From NCBI GenBank assembly GCA_037389465.1, contig JAZARR010000167.1, forward strand, positions 62,001-126,000: 64,000 nt of DNA, written 5' to 3'. The position numbers were made by a program, and so were the translations under genes. The notes under the pieces were generated by a model, which saw only the letters and a program-made list of their open reading frames with translations, searched no databases and was not told where the DNA came from. The stretch comes from Baylisascaris procyonis. Taxonomy: Eukaryota > Nematoda > Chromadorea > Rhabditida > Ascarididae. Shown here one piece after another: positions 1-11,749 of this stretch (position 1 is the stretch's first letter; the number at the start of each line of letters is the position of its first letter).

Positions 1-156
1 TGCACTGGTGAGCTGAATCCCTCGCCGCACATTTAATTCTCTTGTTTTGTTTTTCAATGAGAAATAATCGGTTTCTGTTACATGAAATAAATGCATGAGT
101 TGGTTTGAAACTAGATTTTGATCATGTCTCCATTGCATTTGTACTGTTAGCTTCTG

Positions 157-166
157 TATATAAAAG
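157..166 (+). promoter_or_regulatory. TATA-box-like motif upstream of collagen gene A
   Basis: TATATAAAAG fits the TATA consensus well. A start site about 30 bp downstream would be near 187, giving an outron or first intron of roughly 660 bases before the acceptor at 849. Assignment to gene A is inferred from orientation and from the absence of another gene. Confidence 0.35.
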
Positions 167-840
167 AGCGAAACAGTTCACATCATCAAAGGCATGAGCG
201 GTTCCTATTGCCTTTTTTCGGAGACAAAAGCTATCCTATTGACGGCTAAGATTTTCCGGTTTTTTCCTCATCATGATTTACTTCATTTTTTACGTCACTG
301 AAGCTTCCATCGCTACTATGCCTCAAGGAGCTCAGACAATTTGGCGATTCAGAGAGAATTCATTTCGAAATTTTTATACCAATCAGTTCATAAGAAAAGC
401 GTAGTTGAAAGTTGATTTAAAGCAGCCATGAAAAATTACTTTGACCGAGAATGATGCCTCCAATTTCGGATAGATGCAAAATTAATGTTTGAGAAAGAAC
501 GTATAAAATTAGGGAATTCTAAGGAAAGAAAATAAAATTAGGGAATTCTAACGAAAGAAACGACAAGCAACGATTTTGCGATCTTATGAAGTTTTAATTC
601 AGATATTATGACTGCAAAACACGACGATAGATGTGACAAACTAATATTGAGCAGGAGTTTAAACACCGGCAATATGGTGGACAAATATATTTCTGCACAT
701 AATTTTATATTCATTCATAACAATTTTCAGGTAAATCGCTATCTTGCTGTAGCTGAAGAAGTATTCAAGGCGAAGTATGAAAAGAACAGAATTCGCCGCA
801 ATTCTTAAGCGCCTAAATGCAATCAAAAACATCTTAAACA

Positions 841-849
841 CATTTTCAG
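841..849 (+). promoter_or_regulatory. Probable trans-splice acceptor of collagen gene A
   Basis: CATTTTCAG is a good nematode 3' splice site 14 bases before the ATG at 864. No upstream coding exon in a compatible phase was found, so spliced-leader addition is the simplest reading. A cis-spliced 5' UTR exon is the alternative. Confidence 0.5.
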
Positions 850-863
850 CGGTATTCCAAAAG

Positions 864-3800
864 ATGTCAAAAACGCGTTTGTTGATCAGTGTCGCGACAG
901 CCGGTTCGGCACTTGTCATCATCGTCTCCTTGGTGTCAGTCTTCTCTCTCTTCAACGAGATCAACTCGTTCTATGATGGAATAATCCAAGAAATGGACGA
1001 TTTTAAGGTATTTTAGGTGGTAAATAATTGCAATATATCCGAATGTCGCATTGCGATTTCTGCATGAATTCGTTCATGGTCGATTGATTGCCAAATGCGC
1101 CTTGCAGGGAGTACGTCATTAGAATACATGTTTGAATGAATATTTGAAGAGGAATTCATGATACTTTTTGGAAGGATAACAAGAAATGCATGTGTCATAT
1201 AAATGTGAAGAGCGATTAAAACATGAAAAGAACAACAATATATTCGCTTCAATGGTGCAATCATTTCTGTTCAAAAACAGAGCGCCGAATCCAACGTTCA
1301 TGAAATATGATGACGATTAACGAAAATGAAATATATGCGCGTGAGCGCAAGTTTTTTCATTTTGCGTATGAAGAAATAGAAAAAATATGCTGGAGAAAGC
1401 TAGGCCGTATTAGCCCTCTGATTCCGAGTTCCAGACATGTTCCCGTTTCTGAATGCTATCATCGAGTATCAGCAAAATTGCATATGCACTTATGAATAGT
1501 TCGGCTGGATAAATCTACTATTTTATAATATTACTGTAAGCTACAATAGCTACGTAAATATAGGGGATAAACTCGGAATTTTTGCTTTGCAATTGTGGAC
1601 ATTTGCAATTAGTTTTTATATAAGACTCTATCAAACTAATTCAAGTTCGGCACATTTTCAATCATATCTGGAACAGTGACCACGATTGTAGTGAGCAATA
1701 CTATTCAAGCATAATTAGAAACACAAAAAAATTAAAACCCAAATAGTTCTTCAGGAAACGGCGAATGATGCATGGAAAACGATAATGGATATGAAGAAAA
1801 AAAAGGGAGGCTCAGATTTCCTTCCGAAGCGTTTCAAAAGGCAATACGAAAATGACGAAGAAGGCGTAGAAGGAGGAAGCACTGCGGGAAGCTCTGATGG
1901 TGCTGTCGAGTGCCCGGCTGGACCGCCTGGTCCACCAGGAGTTGATGGGCTTCCAGGAGGTAGAACATTTTCGATAATTGTATTCATTGTAAGGTGATCC
2001 CTGTCAACTTAGTGATCGCGCAGTCATTCTTAAAATGCCAAAACAAACCGATATGAAGATAACAATTATCGAATTTTCTTGAATCAGCTCTATTCAGCTG
2101 TTGTTGCTGGACGAATTCTCGTTGAATGAGGATATGTTAGTGTCTCAGCTGAAAAACTCATTTTCTGCAGGATTACAGGCGCATTTTGTGTTGATGGAGA
2201 TGCATATCTTCATGTTTGCACACGTTCGTTCACAAATGCAAATTGTGCGCATGCTTACACTATCTGTTGCAGATCCCGGTTTACCCGGAGAGATTGGAAG
2301 ACCGGGTTTATCCGGCTCTGCTGTTTCGCTCTCCGCTATCACTGGACAAGGATGCATTAAATGTCCAATGGGACCACCCGGTCCTCGGGGCCCCGATGGA
2401 CCAGCCGGGCCGATGGGACCAAACGGAAAGGCGGGAGTACCTGGTGTTAGTGGAAATCAAGGGCCACGTGGTCCGCCAGGGCCATCTGGACCCGACGGTG
2501 AACCAGGTGAGTTGCTCAGTAAGCTATAAGATTCTCCAAAATTTAAGCACCGACATTAAGCGATGTTTAGACTCCCTGCTACCTGGAAAGTTTGTCCAAG
2601 TGCTTTTCCATTCCATGCGCCTTTCGCCCTCTGTCTATCTGCAGAAAAGTGTTCGGTGGGTCTTGTGTATTCACACTTGTTGACTCCTACTAAAATGATA
2701 CTTTGCCAAATTGCTACATTCAATGATGCACTTCACTTAATTTTCCACTAGCGAGAAACTCATATAAATAGCGACTTTATCGTTGGTCGGCGGGGCTATT
2801 ATCTACTACAAATCTCGTTATACTAAAGTAAGAGAATTTAAGTAAAGTTTAATATTTTGAGAATTAGGGAATATTACGTTGCATATGTTTAAGGATTCAT
2901 AACTACTTGATTTGCGTCATTTAACGAAAGTTCAACGAATTCATTCTTCTGTTTTATCACCATCAATATCATGGAATGGAATTCCCTTTCATCACCCTTA
3001 TTTGTAATCGACTGAAAAATTAAAAAGCTATGATTTGCAGCTGGACGCGGCCTTGTCGGACCACAAGGGCCACCTGGTGCACCTGGGACACGTTCTAACA
3101 GTAGGCCTGGACCAAAAGGGCCACCTGGTCCATCAGGACCGGCGGGAAAGCCAGGACTTCCTGGGCTTTTCAGTGGACCCGGACCTACTGGACCGCCTGG
3201 GCCTCCAGGGTCTGGTGGTAACCCCGGCCTGGCAGGATCCGATGGACAACCAGGAGAGGTAAATGCTTAAACCATAGCCTGATACAGGGTCTTTGCTGCA
3301 AGTTATTTTAATCACTGTTTGGCTAGTCGTTCAGTGAATTCGAATTGCATAACTGAAGTACCTTCGAAGTTACACAATAACACAGTCATGCTGGGTAATT
3401 GTTAACTGGGGCAACCTGTCTCAGAAAATATTTCAACAGAAAACTGAAGCATATATTAAGGAATTATCGAACGGCGACTGTTGAGAAACCCCTCTTTTTC
3501 CAATCGTCATGGAACCACACGAGACCTTTCCTTATTTCACAACTGGTCAATGGCCACAAGAGTGCTCTCAAATGAAATCTTTGTGCTGTTTAACTTGAAG
3601 TAGGTGAATGTCCAACATCTAGTGTAGTTCTTAAGTGAGTGAAGAAATAAGAAGGTTCAAAAGACATCAATTTCAATTTTTGAATTTCAATTTTTTAGTT
3701 CGAGGTGTTTCCACTGCGTCCTAGTGGCGTGCGAAAATCTAATCGCCAATAGCTCTGGCTGAGGGAAGCGAACAATGCCTTATTGTGGTAGTAATTCTGT

Positions 3801-4037
3801 TCAGATCTCTCTTCAACTAGGGTAAATTTCACCGCAGACCGAACAGTTGATCCCGATTTTGCTGGCCCATAGAAAAGCGCTGTTGTATGGCGGATTTCTA
3901 AAAGACACTAATCAAAATCTAATATATTCTAGCAGCAAAGCCAGTAACTCCTACATTTGCAGCCTGGTCTCCTCGGAACACCAGGAGCGGATGGACAATA
4001 TTGTTCATGTCCACCTCGAACTCATTCCCTTATTTGA
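864..4037 (+). CDS. Cuticle collagen, gene A (5 exons)
   Basis: A structural collagen of the cuticle, secreted by hypodermis, trimerised and cross-linked. Proposed exons are 864-1007, 1755-1959, 2273-2506, 3041-3258 and 3963-4037; intron phases 0,1,1,0 all agree, giving 291 residues. A membrane anchor lies at about residues 6-28, inside the N-terminal cuticle-collagen domain, which runs through NDAW (Trp55). A furin-like site, KRFKR, ends at residue 77. A short Gly-X-Y block precedes a non-collagenous segment with CIKC, then a long Gly-X-Y region with small breaks (such as RSNSRPG and LFSGPG), closed by QYCSCPPR. The ATG at 864 is preferred over the in-frame 777 because it follows a splice acceptor and gives the same 48-codon first exon as gene D. 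AATAAA lies at 4114. The exact C. elegans orthologue cannot be named by eye. Confidence 0.9.
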
Positions 4038-4113
4038 TATGTTCGATTTGTTGTTGCTCATCACCTGCATCGCAACTTCTTTTATTTGAAAGCATCTATA
4101 TCTATTTAATTGC

Positions 4114-4119
4114 AATAAA
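4114..4119 (+). terminator. Poly(A) signal of collagen gene A
   Basis: A canonical AATAAA 77 bases after the TGA at 4035-4037, at a distance normal for nematode 3' ends. Confidence 0.6.
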
Positions 4120-5455
4120 ATAGATTGACTGTTTCATTTTTGAAGAGCAAAAAGTTCAACATTTATGATAACCTTTCACTCAGGAACAAAACTATTTAGC
4201 TTTGCATCTTATCCCATGCATATCAATAAGGGACATACCTATCAATATTGTGTCTAAAAATAATATAATTTATATGCTCGTATTTAAAATTGCTTAAGCA
4301 TATGAATAGAGCAATATAAATGAAAGTGATAGGGTAGCATAAATATTCTTCATATAAATAGGACACATATACATATTCAAACGGCTCTTTGAAAATCCAT
4401 CAGTATCAAATGTTATTTGATCCATAAAATATTCAAATTATTTAAATAAAATTCAAGTGAAGATTGCTTGACGTCAGTATAGTGCTTTCATAGTGAAAAA
4501 AGTACTGTTATCATCAACGGTGGTAATCAGTAACGTAGGGCTGGCTATATTTGATGCATAAACACTTTTATTGTGTCTGCATCGATTTAGCGGACACTCG
4601 AAACATTCAACAAATAAAAAAAGCCTAATGAAAGTCTACCTATGCATTTGTTTTTCTCCTTCATAAAACCTTAAAGAAATTAAAGATGAATGACTGATAT
4701 GAGCAGAAGGAATCGTTTCGGATAATCGGATTGAGCTTGTCGATTGCATCATAAAACCTCGGTGCGTAAGCATGTGAGCGTGTACCCCCTGAAGGCATGA
4801 GCAGGTATTGCCTAAGGGCACGAGAATCCGCTATAAATTGATATCTGAATTAGTCGGTGGAGTGCAACGTCGGCAACCCTCTGCAATTTGAACCAGGTTC
4901 ACTGCAAATAATTTACTTCCTTTTTGGATTCATTGTTCAATTCATATACCAAAATGAATTGCGCCATTTATTAGGATTGCAATGCAATTAAAAGACGTTC
5001 TTCAGTGGCTCTATGCTTCGCTTTTCACTCTACAGCATTCGAGCGGTAGCCAGAACTTAAACTAAAAAACTGGAATTTGGTACGCATGTACTATAAAGCA
5101 AAAATGCAGTGTTAGAAAAGTTGCATGTTCGAAAGAGCTTTCTTACTAAGCTTTCAATTCAGAATTCGCATATCTGAAATTAGTCTCAATTTTATTCACG
5201 CTTACTGCGGAAAACGATTAAAAGCATTGAGCCAATGAGCGCTGGTTGATGGTAGTTGCATAACGATCTTCCTTAATTCTTAGTGCGTATCTGAACTACA
5301 GAGCTATTGTTAATGAGGAAGTGATTTTCTGACTGCATTCTAAAGAGGCTTAGAGTGAGCATCACGATGCTTTTTAACATTGCTTCTGAAGTATGAAATA
5401 AAATTTATCCATTGGATTTCGTCAAAGGTATTGTTGAATTTTATTGCAGTAAGCG
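4120..5455. other. Intergenic region between collagen genes A and B
   Basis: About 1.3 kb with no convincing exon on either strand. The short open frames at 4636-4821 and 5340-5552 (minus) lack recognisable features, and the second overlaps exon 1 of gene B on the opposite strand. The region presumably holds the promoter of gene B; no clear TATA motif was seen near its start. Confidence 0.5.
5441..5449 (+). promoter_or_regulatory. Probable trans-splice acceptor of collagen gene B
   Basis: TTATTGCAG ends 6 bases before the ATG at 5456. The very short leader is typical of spliced-leader mRNAs and supports this start codon. Confidence 0.5.
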
Positions 5456-7141
5456 ATGAGTGACGATAAACGGCAACGCTGTTTGTATCCCCCGATGGTG
5501 GGTGGTATTCTGTGTGCTGTGTTGTTAGTACTTGCACTCGCCGCTTGTTCACAGATCCACAAAGAAATCGCCGAACTACGCGAAGAACTTCATGTTGATA
5601 TGAGTTTATACAAGGTTTATTTTTGACAGAAATTCTTGAAATGAACCATCTTCCTCCTGTTTATGCTTTCCGTCATGTGTAATTAGGACAGAAGAGAGGA
5701 AGGAGGGGAGGGGGTGGGGGAAAGTGAAAGAGTGCAGGGCGATTTTTCCTCGCTAGAACCTGAAATGATGAGGGGTTTTAAAAATTGTGGGGATGGAAAG
5801 AGAGTGGTAAGGAAATTTATTAGCCGAAACTCTCAGATTTTGGAGTCTATAAAAGCTGCGATCGCTTTCAGCGACTTACCGACGACGCTTGGGATGATCT
5901 AATGCGGCTTGAGCCTACTTCATCATTCGAAAGAAATAAAAGACACCTTTCAAGTTCTTATCTGGGCGGTACATATGTGCGTCCCAAGCAATGCAGTAAG
6001 TATTATTCATTTGCCCAGAAATACTCCTAAGCAAAATGTCAAACATTTTGAAGCATTTATGCACACTCTCACTTTCAAACCGAACTCTACTGAAGCTGCA
6101 TTTCTGCGTATATTTTTCTACTAGTGAATGTAGTATGAAGCACACCATTACTAAAATTGGTATAAGCCACATCACTGATATGGATGACCTCTTGATGTCT
6201 GAGCCTTCTGTGCATCGTTAAATGTGTTTAAAAATTTACACGTCTTTTACAACCGCTTCGATTGCGAAGCAGCGTAAAAGCGATTTTTTTTTTTGTAACT
6301 GATTCATGCGCCAAAATATGGTCGCACAGTCAGCTGTATCAAAATGTGATCTCACTACTGCACTTTTTGACAGTCAATCTAGCGATATAACGATAATGAT
6401 TGCTTTACAAGAGAGATTGCAATATCATATATCATACTAGCTCATTCCACATATTTTTCAATCTTCCTTCACCTATTTTTACCTAGAAGGCCAACAAAAC
6501 TCAACTTAGCAGACCTAAGAACAATAAAGATAATAGAATAATTGCATGAACAGAAGGGTCAACGTAGAATCGAAATTCGTTTTCCATTATGTTTCCAGTG
6601 AAGAGAAAAATTTAAACTTTCCTGTTGTTTTGTGCTTTGTTAAATTTTTGTTTTCTCACACTTCTGCTTATCTTTTGCTTTGATTGAACCACCTTTTCTC
6701 ACGGTGAGTTTTTTAATGTTTATATTTGTTTGCCTCTTTCTGAATTAAACTCTATTCGTCGCATTTCGCTTGCCTTCTGCTTCTTTATCCTCTTCTTTTT
6801 CGTTGGATCTATTTAGACTTGGATTTAAAACTATGTCATTGAATTTTTCTTTCAGATTGTGCACCGGTAGCAATAAATTGCCCACCTGGACCACCTGGAC
6901 CGAAAGGTGATTGCGGGGAAAAAGGAGGTTGTTTCAGAATACAACATTTATAAACCGATTTATATTCTTCGCAGGCTCTAGAACATTTAAGCATGATCAA
7001 TCGTTCTAATAAAGATTGGTGATATTAATGTTTGGACCACATACGTTTAGCGAAAATAGTAATCTCAGCAGACTTTGGTAATATTCAGCAAACAATCGAT
7101 GCGAACATCGAAATTCATTAACGTTTTTTGCATGTATAATG

Positions 7142-7222
<81 letters not shown>

Positions 7223-9289
7223 CTAAACATGAAGCATATAGAAATACATAGTGTTATTACTAGTACTATTTAAAATACATAGTGTTATTACTATTACTAT
7301 TTAAAATACATAGTGTTATTACTAGTACTATTTAAAATACATAGTGTTATTACTAGTACTATTTAAAATACATAGTGTTATTACTAGTACTATTTAAAAT
7401 ACATAGTCTTATTACTAGTACTATTTAAAATACATAGTGTTATTACTAGTACTATTTAAAATACATAGTGTTATTACTAGTACTATTTAAAATACATAGT
7501 CTTATTACTAGTACTATTTAAAATACATAGTGTTATTACTAGTACTATTTAAAATACATAGTGTTATTACTTATATAGTTTTCTGAAGGCTACATTATAG
7601 AAACTATGCAACTTCTTTTTTGCAAATTTTCCAGCACAAATTTGTGCCAAAAGTCTCAAAATTCTCAGACGAAGGAGAAATTAGAGGAATTATAAGCAAA
7701 GTTTCAGACCCCGGTACACCAGGCATTCCTGGTAAAATCGGTCTTCCTGCTATACAAATGGTCTTCGAAGTAACTAAGCCGCCAGCCTGTATTGTATGTC
7801 CAATGGGTCCGCCTGGACCACAAGGACCTTGTGGTCCACAAGGCTTGCCAGGAACTCCTGGAGCGAAAGGGAAAGACGGGATGCCCGGCTTAATGGGCAT
7901 GAAAGGACCATGTGGACCCCCTGGAGATATGGGACCACCAGGTATATTATATTCAGCTGATGTGCACGTTTTTATAAAACTCTGCTCTTTCATTCTGTAA
8001 GGAAACAACGGTCGGATGTTGTAAATATTTACTCAACTATTCAAAAGTGTTCACTAATTGTAGTTCAGAACAAGAAGAATGAAAATATTTGCAGTGATAC
8101 TCTTGTAAAATCGCTACCATTTTCGTTAGTATTGCATATTATTCGATTCCACTAGCAATCACTAAAGAGAGTGAATGTATTCAGGAATGCCAGGCCCACA
8201 AGGAATGCAGGGACCTTGTGGAAAAGATGGGAAAATCCCGATACGTCAGTGTGGCCCAAAGGGTCCTCCTGGCCCTCCAGGGCCTTGCGGACCTCCAGGT
8301 GATCCCGGTCCATGCGGGTTGGATGGTCTTATCGGACCGCCTGGACCTTGCGGGCCTATAGGCGACTGTGGCCTTCCTGGAATGGATGGACTTCCGGGTC
8401 TTGTAAGTAGTTCTCCTTATGCTAAAACACGTTTCCTATTTGATAAAGGTAGAGAAGAGAGTGTTACTGATACTAAGTCTCATGTTACAGTTTGTGAATA
8501 GTAAGAATTATTTGTAAGCTGCAGGAATCTGTGAATATAAACTTTTAGCCCGTTTTCTGTAATAATTACAATCATATTTAAGATCTTCACCGACATATCG
8601 AAACCTCAAAACTAATGCTTTCTTCCTGTTTTGAGCTCCACTGCAGCTACGTGAACCGTTGAGAAAGCCATTGAAGTTATTTCCCATGTGTTCGGATTTC
8701 TGCAAGCAGTTTGCATCACAAGATATTTGCATGAACCATGATTATTTATTTACCGTTAAACTTCATTTTGTGCGACTATCTTATGGGCGTTGTAATCTTG
8801 TAAAAGTAAGTCGGCTTTCAAATTATACGGCACCATAAAACTACAACCATTCGTAAAGCAAATAATCAACCGAAATGAAATCAGCTATAGCAATTCACCT
8901 GTTTAAGATGTAGCCAGCCGGTTTTATTGCAGCTGCTTTTATGGTTAGCAAGTTGTGGTTTCTAAATGGAGACAAACAGACATATGCACAGCCATTAAAA
9001 AACACAAGCATAGATAGAGGCGCGCAAGCTTGGCATAGTCAAAAAGTTTTTTTTTTCTGCGTGCTTTATAGCAGATGTATCAAAATGAACAATATTATAG
9101 CCTGGTCGACCAGGTCAGAATGGGAAGGACGCTTTATATTGCAACTGTCCACCGCGCTCAGTGCACGATCCGGTGGCACCAGCCGTTCCGCTTCTACAAT
9201 ATATGGCACCACCCCAGTCCGTACAATATGTGCAGGCACCACCGCAAGTAGAGTACGTGAGGATGCCGGTTTCCTATATACAAGGATAA
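5456..9289 (+). CDS. Cys-rich cuticle collagen, gene B (6 exons)
   Basis: Cuticle collagen, proposed exons 5456-5614, 5872-5995, 6856-6927, 7708-7941, 8185-8402 and 9101-9289, phases 0,1,1,1,0, 331 residues. The N-terminus is cytosolic and basic (DDKRQR), followed by a membrane anchor at about 14-34 and the motif TDDAWDDLM (Trp60). The FERNKR processing site ends at residue 77, the same number as in gene A. A Cys cluster (QCNCAP, INCPPG) precedes the first Gly-X-Y block; [10 protein letters not shown] opens the second. About nine cysteines sit in X or Y positions of the triplets ([18 protein letters not shown]), which is unusual. After LYCNCPPR the chain continues for about 42 residues rich in Pro, Gln, Tyr and Val, longer than the tails of genes A and C and similar in length to that of gene D. 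The last exon has a weak acceptor (ATTATAG), yet phase and product fit. Intron 3 contains the TA tract and minisatellite. Confidence 0.88.
7145..7220. repeat. (TA)n microsatellite, about 76 bp
   Basis: An uninterrupted TA dinucleotide run inside intron 3 of collagen gene B. A similar pure TA run lies in intron 1 of collagen gene D at 50248. Confidence 0.95.
7242..7577. repeat. 31-bp minisatellite, about 10.8 copies
   Basis: The unit contains ATACATAGTGTTATTACTAG followed by TACTATTTAAA. The copy phase recurs exactly every 31 bases, at 7244, 7275, 7306 and so on to 7554. Copy 2 carries TATTAC for TAGTAC. Copies 6 and 9 share a GTG to GTC change, three units apart. The array lies in intron 3 of collagen gene B, 220-460 bp before exon 4. 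Confidence 0.95.
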
Positions 9290-9561
9290 TATCGGCAATG
9301 ATGTGACTATTGTAGTATTTCCGTGGATTCGAACCGTTCAGCTTATTTTAATGTGGTCATTGATTGAGATGCATTTGATTCTTCATAACTATAAACTGCG
9401 CATAAATCCTTCATTGGAAGGCCATCGGTGTTTACACTTCGAAATTACTGCTTACCACTGCTAGAGTTTTAACGTTTACTGCGATCAACTGGCAACGAAG
9501 TGCGGGTATTCGAATAGGTCAAGAGACATCATTTTAGTGCTAAATTTCCGAACCATTGAAG
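9290..9561. other. Collagen B 3' flank
   Basis: AT-rich downstream sequence of gene B. CATAAA near 9401 is the nearest poly(A)-signal-like hexamer. An acceptor-like ATTTTAG ends at 9537, ahead of the possible small gene at 9562. Confidence 0.4.
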
Positions 9562-10007
9562 ATGTCGACAGAGGATGGCAGCATCACTTTCCACTGTCGC
9601 CAAATTGAAGTTGAAGGCCGAAGAATCGTATTCGTCCTTGGAGAAAATTTGGTCAGGTGTCCCAAACTATCTCTAGAGCTACCAAGTTTGGTAGGTTCCT
9701 TGAACTTCTGACTCACAAGATGGCTTCAACATGAAAGTCTAATATCGCTGCTCGACATCGCCCTCCACTCAACTCTACTAATTTTATTTTGCTCTATTCT
9801 CTTGTAATTTAACGTCTTTCACCATTCATTTTTGGGCCCCAGCGTGAGGCTATAGAAAATATTCCGAAATTAATTTTTTCAGCAAGGAGAGCAGCTGAAA
9901 AGCAGAAAAAGGTAAACAGCGATCATAAACAAAATCAAACTCTAAACTGGAAACGCATTGTAAATAGGTGAAGAACACCAAACCACAGGGAAAGTTCGTT
10001 CTTTTAA
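9562..10007 (+). CDS. Possible small three-exon gene, unknown product
   Basis: Not recognised. An open block starting at ATG 9562 reads MSTEDGSITFHCRQIEVEG and on to CPKLSLELPSL, ending at a good donor (TTG|GTAGGT, 9690). Exon 2 at 9883-9911 has a strong acceptor (TTTTTTCAG) and donor (AAG|GTAAAC). A third exon at 9989 would end at TAA 10005-10007, giving about 58 residues. An alternative acceptor at 10134 (CTTCCGCAG) opens a different coding-like block. An acceptor-like ATTTTAG 24 bases before the ATG would suit trans-splicing. The residue mix looks protein-like, but the model rests on splice signals alone and its 3' end is uncertain. Confidence 0.3.
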
Positions 10008-11749
10008 GAACAAAAATTTAAAAAAAATTTCACCGAAGCTCTGGATATTTGACACCTCCAGCTGCCCACGATAATCAAATTTCTGAAATATAGAGGCACA
10101 TTTGCATAGATTTTGCGATATCTAACTTCCGCAGACTTTCTTGGTCGAACAAACTCTCACGACCTTCTGTATGCCAAGCATCGCAAAATGCGATATGGTC
10201 ATTTCGTGTTGCGCATTTATGTGTTTGCACACTTTTTTTCTGCTCACTTATTATAAGCTCATCAGTGAGACTGATGGTTAAATTTATGCAGCCTTTACAA
10301 AAAAGGACATATTTCGTAAGCTCTTTAAGCGGACGAAATATGACGTTTTGTCTTTATCTTTGGTGATCTCTTCACTTTATCTTCATAGTTTATCATTGCC
10401 TTATCATTGGTCTTAATAGTCCATCTCACCTTCATTTGCACTGTGTCGACAATGCAGCAACCAAAAAAAAAAAAAAAATTTAAAAAATCAGTATGCGCTG
10501 CTGCACGCAATGTTTCAGCTGCAGTTGAAAGCGTTCCTTTTTTCCTTTCTCTGCACCTTTGCAGTGGTGTGCTTCTTTCGTACAACTTCCGTCTGCACGT
10601 TAAATAGTGAATTGTCGTGGAAACAAATCTCCCATCAATGCCAAATTCAAAAAACCTAATGAGGTCATGCAAAGCGCAAAATGTAACAGTTTATGAGCAT
10701 GCGTGTTCGTGTACGTATGTGTCTGTCTGTCCCGACCAGTAGTTCCAGTGTGGAAGTAAATGAAGCTGCAGCTATTGGATTTGATAAATAGTGTATCGTA
10801 CATCAAACGATGATCACCTATACCGTATTTCGCCTTGTGTTTGTGACGACATTTATGACATTAGGTGACTGTAGACATTTGAAGGCTGCGAAATTCCGCA
10901 CGCAAATTTCACGTTGGAATCGAAAAACGGATCTTTGCTAGAACTGTACGAGCGACCGGATCACTTGAAATATGCAGGCGTCATTCTGGATATTCTTCTT
11001 TTAGAGGGCAAATCGTGTCAGCCCATCTGGCACGATTCTTCGCTCGTTTTCATCTCATAGATTTCTAACTGATGAAGTAACACAAGCGACCAAGCATTGA
11101 TGGCGAATTAATTTATGGCAGAAGAGGATGGGAAGACCGATCAATATCTGGCGGTAATATTGCGTTTGTCAAATTGTTAGCGCTCTGGATGCAATAATTT
11201 AAGTGAGATGCAAAGTTTATAAAAACACTCATTACAGCCATATAGCGAGGTATGGAAACTACCGGAGAGAACTTGAAAAATGAAGTTGTGCTTGTGGCTG
11301 GTATCGCATTTATGAGGGAATAAAAGATATCAAAATGCGACAGTTTCCGCATTGCTTATGGCCATATTTTATTTGACAGGTGAAAGGTTACCTTTCATTC
11401 ATTAGTTGTGAACCTATCTCCTATTGTTTTTTTTAATTCTTTACCCGCTGTTTACATTAGATGTCCCAAATATTGCGATTGCTTCAAAATCACCAGTAAA
11501 ATTTGTAAAATCACTTTTTCCATTTATTACAGAAAATACCATGCTTGAGTTATTTTTTATGGGTCGTAGATGCAAAACTCTTCGTCAACCGCCAACTCTT
11601 ACTGTGTAAACAGAATGCACTAAGTCTGTGGAAAAAAAAGTAATGGGCGGAACCAACGCCGATGGATTGAAAATGGAACACTCACGCACTAATTCATCAT
11701 TTGGCTTAACGTTCACTGCACAGTGTCGCAGGCGAGTAGCGAGCGCATA
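10008..11749. other. Intergenic region upstream of the SDR gene
   Basis: No convincing gene. A short GTGTCTGTCTGTC-type seed lies near 10710, also present elsewhere in the window, and an A-rich tract lies near 10463. Short open frames here are compositionally random. Three acceptor-like AG sites at 11723, 11731 and 11738 precede the SDR start. Confidence 0.4.

Larger units (their letters stand above)
1..863. other. Upstream region of collagen gene A
   Basis: No coding exon is visible here. The stretch holds a strong TATA-like motif at 157-166, a two-copy 29-bp tandem duplication around 504-561 (shared core TAAAATTAGGGAATTCTAA), and a splice acceptor at 849 just before the collagen start. Short open frames at 608-863 have no recognisable protein features. 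It most likely represents promoter plus outron or 5' leader of collagen gene A. Confidence 0.5.

Noticed and set aside
777..863. Upstream in-frame ATG of collagen gene A
   Set aside because: The added residues precede a splice-acceptor-like site and push the first exon beyond the 48 codons shared with gene D.
7242..7577. CRISPR-like array
   Set aside because: The units are directly adjacent without spacers and lie in a nematode intron; it is a minisatellite.
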